A stretch of DNA of 64,000 bases from Sulfuricella sp. (GTDB lineage Bacteria; Pseudomonadota; Gammaproteobacteria; Burkholderiales; Sulfuricellaceae). The stretch covers positions 171,355 through 235,354 of the forward strand of contig JBAZID010000004.1 of assembly GCA_041651995.1 (NCBI GenBank), written 5' to 3'. Shown piece by piece: positions 35,605 through 44,369 of this stretch; the stretch's first letter is position 1; each line of letters starts with the position of its first letter. The translations under genes were made by a program, and so were the position numbers. The notes beneath the pieces are model-generated. The model saw only the letters and a list, made by a program, of their open reading frames with translations. It was not told the DNA's origin and ran no database searches.

Positions 35605-36782
35605 TGGGGAGCCAGTGCAAACAGGCCGCCATTACGTGTCTGCAGTAGCAGATTCTGCTCAAGCAACAAAGGCGTGGCCATAATCGAACTGCCGTCGGTA
35701 GCCACGCGCGCGGCAAAACTGCCATCCTCACGCGACAGGAAATGCACGTAGCCTTCCAGGTCAGCGACCGCCACATGTTTGCTGCTTGCAACCGGCGCGC
35801 TCAGGCGGCGATTCAGCAGCTTGTCCTGCTTCCACATGCTGGCGCCACTACTTTTGTCCAGGGCATGCACCGCCCCGCGGATATCGCTGACATAAAGCGA
35901 GGAAGCATCCACCGACAAACCGGAAACACTCGACATTTCACGCGCCCAGGTCAGGTTGCCACTGGCAATTTCGAAGCAGGCAACGCGCCCTTGATAAGCT
36001 ACGGCGCAAATGCTGTTTCCATCCACCACCGGCTGGCTGGTCACGTCGGCGATACGTTCCAGTTCAGTGGCGCCGCGCGGCTGAGCAACGCTGGCTTCCC
36101 ATCCCAGCACGCCGTTGGTGAGCGATAGCGCCACCAGTTTCCCGCCGGCGTAGCCTGCGAACACCCCGCCACGTGTCACCACCACGCCGGCATGACTGCG
36201 AATTGCGAGAGGCGGCAAGGTACGTTGATACACCCACTTGCGCTTGCCGTCACGGGCATCCAGGCCAAAAATCTGCCCATCTGCCGCACGCACCACTACA
36301 ATGTTTTCCGCCACTTGGGGGGCACTCAGGACTTCAGACGAAACTCTGGATTCCCACACAACCTTGCCATCCAGGTCGTAGGCCAGCACTTCCCCCTTGC
36401 GGGTTGCCACCAGGACCAGACCTGAACCCACGCCAACACCCGCGGAGAGTTTTTTCCCTGCTACCGTGCGCCACAACTGCTTTCCGCTCTGGGCATCAAA
36501 GCGGGCAATATCTCCGCCATGGCCGGCAGCATAAACACTGCCGTCCAGCACGGCGGGGGTGAATACATAATCGCCAGCGCTGCCAACACCAGCCTTCCAT
36601 TGAACAGCAAGCTGCATGGACGGCTTTATTTCGATCAGTGGCGCAGGTTTTTCCGCCCGCTCATTACTTCCCCACAAGCCGAAACCGGTGGAAATGGATT
36701 CACCGAAACCAGCACAGCCAGCCAGCGATAAAACCAGCACGCTCGCCAAAGGTGCACGCAGCATCATACGAATATCCATCAT
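35601..36782 (-). CDS. bamB: Outer-membrane assembly lipoprotein BamB
   Basis: The 393-residue lipoprotein has a lipobox (LSLAGC) after a short signal and a PQQ-like eight-bladed beta-propeller with repeated Gly/Asp-rich blades (VYAAGHGGDIARFDAQSG, VLAYDLDGKVVWE, VHALDKSSGASMW). It binds BamA and aids barrel insertion. Either Met within the first seven residues could be the start. It overlaps yfgM upstream (ATGA) and der downstream. Confidence 0.93.
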   Translation of the reverse strand: MMDIRMMLRAPLASVLVLSLAGCAGFGESISTGFGLWGSNERAEKPAPLIEIKPSMQLAVQWKAGVGSAGDYVFTPAVLDGSVYAAGHGGDIARFDAQSGKQLWRTVAGKKLSAGVGVGSGLVLVATRKGEVLAYDLDGKVVWESRVSSEVLSAPQVAENIVVVRAADGQIFGLDARDGKRKWVYQRTLPPLAIRSHAGVVVTRGGVFAGYAGGKLVALSLTNGVLGWEASVAQPRGATELERIADVTSQPVVDGNSICAVAYQGRVACFEIASGNLTWAREMSSVSGLSVDASSLYVSDIRGAVHALDKSSGASMWKQDKLLNRRLSAPVASSKHVAVADLEGYVHFLSREDGSFAARVATDGSSIMATPLLLEQNLLLQTRNGGLFALAPQ

Positions 36783-37408
36783 CCCCCCAAGCCATCCAGT
36801 TTCAGTTGCACCAGCCCGCGATAGCCGCTGGCTGGGTCCATTTTTTCCAGCGCAAGCTGATAGGCAGCACGCGCCTCGGCGCTCTTGCCCGAGGCCAGCA
36901 GCACATCACCCTTCAAATCGGCGTACAGGCCATCAAAACCCGCGCCATGCTTGGACTCAAGAAGCTTGAGCGCTTCATCATGGTTTTTCTCGTCCAGCAA
37001 CACGCCTGCCATCTGCAACCGGGCAGCATCCCTGACTTCATCACTTTTTACCCGTTCCATTACCCATTGCAACTGGGCCTTGGCGCTCTTGACATCCCCG
37101 GCTTCGTAATTTGACCTGGCAGCACCGAGTGCCGCGCGAGAAGCATATGACGTGCGCGGAAACCGCTCCATGAGCTGACCGGCAATTTCGCGCACAACTT
37201 TGGCGTCACGTTTTTCGACCGCTCCCTGGAGAGCTTCGTACAGGCCAGCTGCCTGAGTCGTCTGCTGGTGCTGGTAATATCGCCAGCCCTGGATGCCGGC
37301 GACTATTGCCACGAATACCGCTACGCCAAGCAGCACGGCATTGCCGTTCCGCTTCCACCAATCCTTGACGACGTCAATTTGTTCCTGTTCTTCCAGATCG
37401 TAAGCCAT
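36779..37408 (-). CDS. YfgM-like TPR membrane protein
   Basis: The 209-residue protein starts with the typical YDLEEQEQIDVVKDWWKRNG cytoplasmic segment, has one membrane helix (AVLLGVAVFVAIVAGIQGW) and periplasmic TPR-like helices. YfgM works with PpiD at the Sec translocon and in stress control in E. coli. The hisS-yfgM-bamB-der order is conserved. Confidence 0.9.
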   Translation of the reverse strand: MAYDLEEQEQIDVVKDWWKRNGNAVLLGVAVFVAIVAGIQGWRYYQHQQTTQAAGLYEALQGAVEKRDAKVVREIAGQLMERFPRTSYASRAALGAARSNYEAGDVKSAKAQLQWVMERVKSDEVRDAARLQMAGVLLDEKNHDEALKLLESKHGAGFDGLYADLKGDVLLASGKSAEARAAYQLALEKMDPASGYRGLVQLKLDGLGG

Positions 37409-37445
37409 ATAGCACCTTTAAAATAATTCTGTTAACAACGGGGGC

Positions 37446-38708
37446 TCAGATCCTGTTTCCCATCACACCCGCTGCTTCGTCTATCGTCATGCACGCCTGA
37501 TCGCCCAATGCGCGCAGCGGCTTGAGCGTCAGTTGCCGGTCAGCCGCTTCGTTATCGCCGATGATCACCGCATAGCGCGCTCCGCTGGCATCTGCCTTTT
37601 TCATCTGCGTTTTGAAACTGCCGCCGCCGCAATGAAGAATCACGTGCAAGCCCTGTTCGCGCAACGCTTCAGCGGCCAGCGGCGCAAAGCGGTCCGCAGC
37701 TTCACCCTGATGTACCAGGTAGGCGTCAACAGGCTGTTCGGGCGGCTGAAACTTCTGCTCTTCCAGAAGTGCCAGCAAACGCTCCACGCCCATGGCAAAA
37801 CCACAAGCAGGCGCCGGCTTTCCTCCAATCTGTTCGATCAGCCCGTCGTAACGTCCGCCGGCGCACACCGTACCCTGCGCACCCAGGCGCGTCGTCACCC
37901 ATTCGAACACAGTGAAATTGTAGTAATCCAGCCCCCGCACCAGACGCGGATTGATGCGGTATTCAATACCGGCCTCGCGCAGCATTCCCTGCACTTCATC
38001 AAAATGCTTGAGCGAGGCCTCATCCAGATCGTCCAGCAACTTCGGTGCAGCCTCGATCAATGCCTGCAGGGCCGGGTTCTTGCTGTCCAGCACACGCAGG
38101 GGATTGGTGTGCAGGCGGCGCTTCGAATCCTCGTCCAGAAGATCGAGATGCTGCTCCAGGTAATGCACGAGGCGGGCGCGGTGACGGGCGCGATCTCCTG
38201 AACTGCCGAGTGTATTGATTTCCAGTGCCACATCCTGCAAGCCAAGTTTTTTCCACAGCCGCGCCGTCATCATGATTTGCTCTGCGTCCATATCCGGACC
38301 GGCAAAGCCCAGAGACTCCACGCCAACCTGATGAAACTGGCGGTAACGCCCTTTCTGCGGACGCTCGTGGCGGAACATCGGCCCCATGTACCACAAGCGC
38401 TGCGGCGCATTGTAAAGCAGATTGTGCTGCAGCACGGCGCGCACGCAGGATGCCGTCCCCTCCGGACGCAATGTCAGGCTCTCGCCATTAAGCGCATCGG
38501 TGAAGGTATACATCTCCTTCTCCACGATATCGGTTACTTCGCCGATAGCGCGTTTGAACAGCCCGGTCTGTTCCACGATGGGCATGCGAATGCACTTGTA
38601 GCCGTAGCTGTGCAGCCAGTCACGCACCGTGTCCTCGAAAAACTCCCACAGGGCGGCTTGTTCCGGCAGGATATCGTTCATGCCGCGAATGGCTTGGATC
38701 TGGCTCAT
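37446..38708 (-). CDS. hisS: Histidyl-tRNA synthetase
   Basis: The 420-residue class II synthetase has IQAIRGMNDILPEQAALWEF, motif 2 (WYMGPMFRHERPQKGRYRQF), the His-specific LVRGLDYYNFTVFEW and GGRYDGLIEQIGG, and a C-terminal anticodon-binding domain. The start at 38708 is the conserved one; the longer open frame upstream runs into ispG and is not used. It lies 16 bp after ispG. Confidence 0.96.
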   Translation of the reverse strand: MSQIQAIRGMNDILPEQAALWEFFEDTVRDWLHSYGYKCIRMPIVEQTGLFKRAIGEVTDIVEKEMYTFTDALNGESLTLRPEGTASCVRAVLQHNLLYNAPQRLWYMGPMFRHERPQKGRYRQFHQVGVESLGFAGPDMDAEQIMMTARLWKKLGLQDVALEINTLGSSGDRARHRARLVHYLEQHLDLLDEDSKRRLHTNPLRVLDSKNPALQALIEAAPKLLDDLDEASLKHFDEVQGMLREAGIEYRINPRLVRGLDYYNFTVFEWVTTRLGAQGTVCAGGRYDGLIEQIGGKPAPACGFAMGVERLLALLEEQKFQPPEQPVDAYLVHQGEAADRFAPLAAEALREQGLHVILHCGGGSFKTQMKKADASGARYAVIIGDNEAADRQLTLKPLRALGDQACMTIDEAAGVMGNRI

Positions 38709-38724
38709 TTTGCTTGCTGGATTC

Positions 38725-39816
38725 TCAGGGTTTTTGTTGTTTTGCCGCGATCTTGGCGCGTACTTCGCGCTCGATCTGATCGACAATCTCGTCATCGCTG
38801 ACCTTGTGACTGGGCTTTCCGTCCAGGTAAAGCAGGTTCGGCTCACCGCCGGCAAGCCCGATATCCGCCTCGCGTGCTTCACCCGGGCCATTCACTATGC
38901 AGCCGATCACCGCCACATCGAGATGCTCCAGCACGTCCTCGAGGCGCTGTTCCAGGGCATTCACCACCTTGATCACATCGAAATTCTGGCGTGAGCAGGA
39001 CGGACAGGCGATGATATTCACGCCCTTGTTGCGCAGGTGCAGGCTCTTCAGGATATCAAAGCCGACCTTGACCTCTTCCACCGGGTCGGCGGCAAGGGAA
39101 ACGCGGATGGTGTCGCCGATACCGGACGCCAGAATCATGCCCAGGCCTATTGCCGACTTCACGCTGCCGGAACGCAGCCCGCCGGCTTCGGTAATACCCA
39201 GATGCAAGGGCTGATCAATCTGACCGGCAAGCTGCTTGTAGGCTTCCACTGTCATGAAGATTTCCGAGGCCTTGAGGCTGACCTTGAAATCAGGGAAGTT
39301 CAGGCGCTCGAGAATCTCGATATGGCGCAGCGCGGATTCCACCAGGGCTTCCGGTGTGGGTTCGCCATATTTCTTCTGCAGATCCTTTTCCAGGGAACCG
39401 GCGTTGACGCCGATGCGGATCGGGATGCCGTGGTCCTTGGCCGACTGCACCACGGCCTTGACGCGATCCTCGCGGCCAATGTTGCCGGGATTGATGCGCA
39501 GGCAGTCCGCACCCAGCTCCGCCACGCGCAGGGCAATTTTGTAATCGAAATGGATGTCGGTCACCAGCGGCACGGGAGAGCGCTTCCTGATCAGGCCGAA
39601 AGCTTCTGCCGCCTCCATGCTGGGTATCGACACGCGCACGATATCCGCGCCCGCCTTGGCTGCACGCTCGATCTGTGCCACGGTGGCATCCACATCAGTC
39701 GTCTCGGTGTTGGTCATGGTTTGCACCGAAATCGGCGCATCACCGCCAATCAGTACATTGCCAACCTTGATCTGCCGGCTCTTGCGGCGGGGAATCTCAA
39801 CTTTGAACATGCTCAC
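38725..39816 (-). CDS. ispG: 4-hydroxy-3-methylbut-2-enyl diphosphate synthase (IspG)
   Basis: The 363-residue enzyme has the TIM-barrel half (VGNVLIGGDAPISVQTMTNT, VTDIHFDYKIAL) and the 4Fe-4S half with CPSCSRQNFD and IGCIVNGPGEA, which bind the cluster. It makes HMBPP from MEcPP in the MEP isoprenoid pathway. Overlaps rodZ by four bases (ATGA). Confidence 0.95.
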   Translation of the reverse strand: MSMFKVEIPRRKSRQIKVGNVLIGGDAPISVQTMTNTETTDVDATVAQIERAAKAGADIVRVSIPSMEAAEAFGLIRKRSPVPLVTDIHFDYKIALRVAELGADCLRINPGNIGREDRVKAVVQSAKDHGIPIRIGVNAGSLEKDLQKKYGEPTPEALVESALRHIEILERLNFPDFKVSLKASEIFMTVEAYKQLAGQIDQPLHLGITEAGGLRSGSVKSAIGLGMILASGIGDTIRVSLAADPVEEVKVGFDILKSLHLRNKGVNIIACPSCSRQNFDVIKVVNALEQRLEDVLEHLDVAVIGCIVNGPGEAREADIGLAGGEPNLLYLDGKPSHKVSDDEIVDQIEREVRAKIAAKQQKP

Positions 39817-40646
39817 TCCAGGGTCAGCCGCGCCACATCGGCCTTGGCGAATGCGGAAAGATCAACGGGCTGGCCTTTGTAAATCAATTTCACATTAGGC
39901 GAACTCCCGATCACCAGGGATAAGGGCGCCTCACCCTCCACGGTCTGGTCAGTACCCGCTGTATTGTTCTGCGAATGAATGATTTTTCCATTTTTATCAC
40001 GCACCTCGACCCAGGCACGGCCAGAAAAAGTCATCTTCAAGCGCGCCAGCGTAGTGGCGGATACGGCCATGCTGGCCGGCGTCGCGGGCTCTGCCGCCGG
40101 GATGACCGGCGGCGGCAGCGCAACAGCAGGCTCGGACACAGGCGACAGCACAATTTCAGGCTCCGCTGGAACCACTTTTGAGGGCAGAGCCACCGGCTCG
40201 GCCGTGCGGGGCACAATCGCCGATTTGGTTTCCTCAGGGCCAAGCCACTGCAACACAGCCCAGGAAACCACGGCCACAACAACAAAAGCCATCAGCAACC
40301 ATTTCAACCAGGGTTTGGATTCGTGCTCGGAAAAACGGATCTTCTGCGAGGGTGCTTGAATCTGGTGCGACTCCTCCTCGTTTCCGAAAAAAAGCCGGGC
40401 CATTAATGGTTCAGGATCAAGCTGTACCAGGCGCGCATAGTTCCTGATGAATCCACGAACAAAAGTGCGGCCAGGCAGCTTCGAGTAATCGTCCGCCTCA
40501 AGTGCTGTAATCTGCTTTTCACTCAGACGCAGCGCACGCGCAGCGTCAAACAGGCTCAGACCCTGGCTTTCCCGTTCACGCTTGAGTCTGGCGCCCGCAC
40601 CCTCCCGAGGTGGAGCGTCTGTTTGTTCTTCGACAATATCCGTCAC
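39813..40646 (-). CDS. rodZ: RodZ-like cytoskeletal helix-turn-helix membrane protein
   Basis: The 277-residue protein has an N-terminal HTH (about 17-85, LKRERESQGLSLFDAARAL), a membrane helix (WLLMAFVVVAVVSWAVLQWL, about 115-135), a Pro/Ala-rich periplasmic linker and a C-terminal DUF4115 beta domain (MTFSGRAWVEVRDKNGK). RodZ links MreB to the cell-wall synthesis machinery and maintains rod shape. It lies between pilF and ispG, as in other proteobacteria. Confidence 0.9.
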   Translation of the reverse strand: MTDIVEEQTDAPPREGAGARLKRERESQGLSLFDAARALRLSEKQITALEADDYSKLPGRTFVRGFIRNYARLVQLDPEPLMARLFFGNEEESHQIQAPSQKIRFSEHESKPWLKWLLMAFVVVAVVSWAVLQWLGPEETKSAIVPRTAEPVALPSKVVPAEPEIVLSPVSEPAVALPPPVIPAAEPATPASMAVSATTLARLKMTFSGRAWVEVRDKNGKIIHSQNNTAGTDQTVEGEAPLSLVIGSSPNVKLIYKGQPVDLSAFAKADVARLTLE

Positions 40647-41413
40647 TGCCGCCCCTCTGCCGCACCCACGTTGGCGAACTGGCCATTACGGAACGCGATC
40701 GCCTCGCGAGAATCCGGAAAATTCTTCCTCAACTGCAAACCATAATTGACTTCGGCATCGCGGTTTCCAAGACGATGGGCGATGCGCGCACCGAGCCACA
40801 GCCCTTCAGGAGTTGGCCCGCTTTTCATGTAATGCTCAAGGTAAAACAGGGCATCATTGTTCTTGCCGCGGCGAAACTGTATATCCGCAAGATAAAACAG
40901 GGCCTGGGGAGGTACAGGCTGGAATTTGATGGCACGCAGGAAGAAATCTTCCGCTCCCTGATCATCGCCTTTCTTCAGGGAACACTGGCCGGCATTGAGA
41001 TAAGCCTTTTCCGGCGTGGAATAGAGCGGGTTTTTCAATGCGCTCATGAAATGGCCAATCGCCTCGTCCACGCGGTCGCGCTGACACAGGAACCAGCCGT
41101 AGTTGTTGTGCGCATCGGAATTGCCGGAATCGATATTGAGGGAACGTTTGAAGCTCTCATCCGCCTTGTCGTACTCCCTCAGTTCCATGTAAACCAGGCC
41201 GAGGATATTGTAGGCTGGTGCGTACGAGGAATCCGACTTGATGGCGATATTGAGTTCTTCCAGCGCCACGCCCAGCTTGCCCATGCCAAAATAGCCGGCG
41301 CCCAGCTCAGTGTGAATCTGGGCCCGCTTGGTCTCGTCGGACTGCGACTGCGCCAACACCGGCAACGCCGCACAGGCACACGCCATCAACATCATTGCCA
41401 GCAGTTTCTTCAT
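40643..41413 (-). CDS. pilF: Type IV pilus biogenesis/stability protein PilF (PilW)
   Basis: The 256-residue protein has a signal peptide (KLLAMMLMACACAALPVLA) and about six TPRs (HTELGAGYFGMGKLGVALEE, YNILGLVYMELREYDKADES, AHNNYGWFLCQRDRVDEAIG). PilF is the pilotin that places the PilQ secretin. A lipobox Cys may lie in MACACAA, though the fit is imperfect. Its stop overlaps rodZ and its start overlaps the rlmN stop. Confidence 0.88.
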   Translation of the reverse strand: MKKLLAMMLMACACAALPVLAQSQSDETKRAQIHTELGAGYFGMGKLGVALEELNIAIKSDSSYAPAYNILGLVYMELREYDKADESFKRSLNIDSGNSDAHNNYGWFLCQRDRVDEAIGHFMSALKNPLYSTPEKAYLNAGQCSLKKGDDQGAEDFFLRAIKFQPVPPQALFYLADIQFRRGKNNDALFYLEHYMKSGPTPEGLWLGARIAHRLGNRDAEVNYGLQLRKNFPDSREAIAFRNGQFANVGAAEGRQ

Positions 41414-42495
41414 ATCGCAGCCTCCACTATTTTGTACTGAGTCCGTTTGGTCTTGTCCTGCACCTGCCCCGCCAGTTGCCCGCAGGCGGCGTCGATATCA
41501 TCGCCACGCGTCTTGCGGGTGGTTGCCACCAGCCCGGCCTGCATTAGCGTATCGCGAAATTGCCGCACCGCCTCCGGGCGGGAGCGTTGGTAACCCGACA
41601 GGGGAAAAGGATTGAAAGGGATCAAGTTGAACTTGCATGGCACATCCCGCACCAATGCTATCAGTTCACGCGCATGAGCCACACTGTCGTTGACACCATC
41701 CAGCATGACATATTCGAAAGTCACAAAATCCCGTGGCGCCTTCTCGATATAACGCCGGCAGGCGGCCATCAGCTCGGCCAGGGGATATTTCCGGTTGATC
41801 GGCACCAGCACATCGCGCAGTGCATCATTGGGCGCATGCAGGGATACCGCCAGCGCCACCGGGCAGGTGTCGCGCAGACGATCCATTGCCGGGACCAGGC
41901 CGGACGTGCTCACCGTCACGCGGCGGCGCGACAATCCATAGGCATGGTCGTCAAGCATGATATTGAGCGCAGTCACCACGTTGTCAAAGTTGGCCAGTGG
42001 TTCGCCCATGCCCATCAGCACCACGTTGGAAATAATACGATCCCCTTTGGGATCACGCCCCAGAGCCCTATTGGCCCACCACAACTGGCCGATGATTTCA
42101 GCCACGGACAGATTACGGTTGAAACCCTGGCGGGCCGTGGAGCAAAAACTGCACTCCAGCGCGCACCCCACCTGGCTGGAAATGCATAAAGTGCCACGCT
42201 CATCCTCGGGGATGAAAACGGTTTCGATGCCGTTACCGGCGCCGACGTCGAGCAACCACTTGCGGGTGCCGTCGTCGGACAATTGTTCCTTGATCAGCCG
42301 CGGCGGTTCAACCACGGCTGAAATGCTTAACTTCTCACGCAACGACTTGGCCAGATCACTCATGCGGGCAAAATCATTCTCGCCAAAGTGATGCATCCAG
42401 CGCATCACCTGCTTTGCGCGAAAAGGCTTTTCGCCAATTTCGGCAAAATAGGCGGTGAGCTGAGGGAGATCGAAGTTGAGCAGATTAACGGTCAC
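41410..42495 (-). CDS. rlmN: Dual-specificity RNA methyltransferase RlmN
   Basis: The 361-residue radical-SAM enzyme has the CALECSFCS cluster motif (CxxxCxxC) after SSQVG, GMGEPLANFDNV for SAM, and a catalytic C-terminal Cys in DIDAACGQL. It makes m2A2503 in 23S rRNA and m2A37 in some tRNAs. It is the second gene of the operon after ndk. Confidence 0.95.
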   Translation of the reverse strand: MTVNLLNFDLPQLTAYFAEIGEKPFRAKQVMRWMHHFGENDFARMSDLAKSLREKLSISAVVEPPRLIKEQLSDDGTRKWLLDVGAGNGIETVFIPEDERGTLCISSQVGCALECSFCSTARQGFNRNLSVAEIIGQLWWANRALGRDPKGDRIISNVVLMGMGEPLANFDNVVTALNIMLDDHAYGLSRRRVTVSTSGLVPAMDRLRDTCPVALAVSLHAPNDALRDVLVPINRKYPLAELMAACRRYIEKAPRDFVTFEYVMLDGVNDSVAHARELIALVRDVPCKFNLIPFNPFPLSGYQRSRPEAVRQFRDTLMQAGLVATTRKTRGDDIDAACGQLAGQVQDKTKRTQYKIVEAAI

Positions 42496-42514
42496 GACAC
42501 ACCTTTGTCATGAC

Positions 42515-42560
42515 CATCTCCCTCACCCCAACCCTCTCCTGGAGGAGAGGGCGGCCAAAG
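42515..42560. repeat. GC-rich palindromic element between ndk and rlmN
   Basis: A hairpin CCCTCTCCT-GG-AGGAGAGGG (42532-42551) is preceded by CTCACCCCAA. It shares the short accccaaccc-type flank and the Cs-then-Gs design of the element inserted in cusA at 754-840, so both may belong to one dispersed REP-like family. It lies in the 96-bp gap of the operon. Confidence 0.6.
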
Positions 42561-42591
42561 TGTCGCTCCGCTGCTCGCATAAGGCTGGGCA

Positions 42592-43017
42592 TTAGCGCGC
42601 GTAAACTTCCATCGCGGGGAAGAAATAGCAGATTTCCGCCTTGGCGGTATCGGGACCATCAGAACCATGCACGGCATTGGCATCGATGCTCTCGGCGAAA
42701 TCGGCGCGGATCGTGCCTTTTTCGGCTTTCTTGGGGTCAGTGGCACCCATCAGTTCGCGGTTCATGGCAATTGCATTTTCACCTTCCAGAACCTGGATCA
42801 TCACCGGTCCGGAAATCATGAAATCCACCAGATCCTTGAAGAAAGGACGCTCGCGGTGGACAGCGTAAAAACCTTCGGCTTCGGCACGGGACAGATGCTT
42901 CATTTTGGAGGCGGCGATCTTGAGGCCGTTGCTTTCGAAGCGGGAATAAATCTTGCCAATGGCATTCTTGGCTACGGCATCGGGTTTAATAATGGACAGG
43001 GTGCGTTCTACAGCCAT
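42592..43017 (-). CDS. ndk: Nucleoside diphosphate kinase
   Basis: The 141-residue enzyme starts AVERTLSIIKPDAVAKNAIG and has the active-site His in NAVHGSDGPDTA. It equalises NTP pools by transferring the gamma phosphate of ATP. The start at 43017 follows GGAGATGCAA. It is the first gene of the operon that runs to der. Confidence 0.96.
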   Translation of the reverse strand: MAVERTLSIIKPDAVAKNAIGKIYSRFESNGLKIAASKMKHLSRAEAEGFYAVHRERPFFKDLVDFMISGPVMIQVLEGENAIAMNRELMGATDPKKAEKGTIRADFAESIDANAVHGSDGPDTAKAEICYFFPAMEVYAR

Positions 43018-43166
43018 TTGCATCTCCATTTTCAGGGTAAATATAAGGTATTCAACAACCCGCTAAAATAGCATGAAATCCTTATAAAATAAACCTCGCG
43101 GCGGCAAAAGCGAAGTGATAACATGCCGTGCATTCCCTCTGACGGCACTGCGAACAGGAAGTTTCA

Positions 43167-43880
43167 ATGGTGGAACAAGCGGTCAACGACGATCACGCCG
43201 AGATCAAGAAACGCGCCATGCAACGCCTCATTGTTGCCGGCGCCCTGGTGGCGGCCGCGGTCATCGCGCTAACTGTTTTAAGCAACAAAACGGATGAACC
43301 CGCAACGCCCGTCAACATTCCAAAAACACCGGCCATCACAACAGCGCAACCCGCTCCGCCCGAACCAGTGCAGGAAGTTGGCGAAGAACCAGCCGCCGAA
43401 ACGCAAATACCTGAAGAACCGCCCGTTCCTGATAGCGAAGCAACTCCCGCCATACCGCCGCCTCCGCCGCCACAGGTCGTGAACAAACCCAGCCAGACCA
43501 CGCCCAGAGCCGCCGCAAAAGAAAGCGGAGCGCCGGAAAAAACCAGCGAGCCGCAAGCAGTCACGATCTCCCCTGCCCCTGCGGCAAAAAAACCTGCCGG
43601 GCCCATGCTAGCAGAGAGCAAGCCCGCTGTTGCAGCCACGGCGCCTCCCGTCAAAACGGCTGAACCCATCGCGCCCAAAGGCTACGTGGTCCAGCTCGGC
43701 CTGTTCTCCAACCATGAGAATGCTGTCCAGCTCCAGAAGCGGCTAGCGGACCATGGCATCAAGTCCCATACCGAGACCCGCCTCCATGTCGGCCCGTTCC
43801 AGAACAAGGCCGATGCCGATCAGGCCATGAACAAAATCCGGGGCATGGGAATCAACGCAGTCCTGGCCCCCGCCCATTAA
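43167..43880 (+). CDS. SPOR-domain membrane protein
   Basis: The 237-residue protein has a cytoplasmic N-terminus, one membrane helix (LIVAGALVAAAVIALTVLS, about residues 15-33), a long Pro/Ala/Glu-rich periplasmic linker and a C-terminal SPOR domain (GYVVQLGLFSNHENAVQLQK, VGPFQNKADADQAM). SPOR domains bind denuded septal glycans, so it is probably a cell-division protein of the FtsN/DedD type. It is divergent from ndk and has GGAAG before the start. Confidence 0.85.
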   Translation: MVEQAVNDDHAEIKKRAMQRLIVAGALVAAAVIALTVLSNKTDEPATPVNIPKTPAITTAQPAPPEPVQEVGEEPAAETQIPEEPPVPDSEATPAIPPPPPPQVVNKPSQTTPRAAAKESGAPEKTSEPQAVTISPAPAAKKPAGPMLAESKPAVAATAPPVKTAEPIAPKGYVVQLGLFSNHENAVQLQKRLADHGIKSHTETRLHVGPFQNKADADQAMNKIRGMGINAVLAPAH

Positions 43881-43913
43881 TCATTCTCGCGCCCCAGGGG
43901 AAGGGGCAAGTGC

Positions 43914-44369
43914 TCATATCCCCCTGACGAAATCCAGCACTTCCTGAGCATGACCAGCCACCTTGACGCCCCGCCACTCCCGGCGCAGCACCCCGGCAGC
44001 ATCGACCACGAAGGTACTGCGTTCGATGCCCCGTACTTGTTTGCCGTACATATTCTTCATTTTGATCACACCAAATAGCGTGCAGGCTATTTCTTCGCCA
44101 TCGCTCAATAACTCGAACGGCAAATCCTGTTTGGCCTTGAAATTCTGGTGGGACTTCAGGCTGTCGCGCGAGATGCCGTAAATCTCGCACCCTGCCGCCT
44201 GGAATTGCGCATGCAGATCGCGGAATTGCTGGGCCTCGGTGGTGCAGCCCGGCGTGGAATCCCTGGGATAGAAATACAGCACCACTTTTTTTCCACGCAA
44301 GGCATTCAGCCGGAACGGTTTTTCGCCGCTTGCCGGCAACTCGAAATCGCTGACAACCTGATCCATCAT
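43914..44369 (-). CDS. bcp: Bcp-type thiol peroxidase (peroxiredoxin)
   Basis: The 151-residue thioredoxin-fold enzyme has the peroxidatic Cys in DSTPGCTTEAQQF, after VVLYFYPRD. The usual resolving Cys five residues later is Gln here, so either it works as a one-Cys enzyme or uses the Cys in AAGCEIYGIS. It reduces organic and hydrogen peroxides. It follows the ArnD-like gene with an ATGA overlap. Confidence 0.92.
   Translation of the reverse strand: MMDQVVSDFELPASGEKPFRLNALRGKKVVLYFYPRDSTPGCTTEAQQFRDLHAQFQAAGCEIYGISRDSLKSHQNFKAKQDLPFELLSDGEEIACTLFGVIKMKNMYGKQVRGIERSTFVVDAAGVLRREWRGVKVAGHAQEVLDFVRGI

Noticed and set aside
37446..38891. Longer HisS reading starting at 38891
   Set aside because: The first 61 residues overlap ispG and are unrelated to HisS; the conserved MSQIQAIRGMND start at 38708 is better.
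42492..42746. 84-codon frame between ndk and rlmN
   Set aside because: It overlaps the ndk 3' end and the palindromic element; the translation is Pro/Ser/Arg-rich junk.
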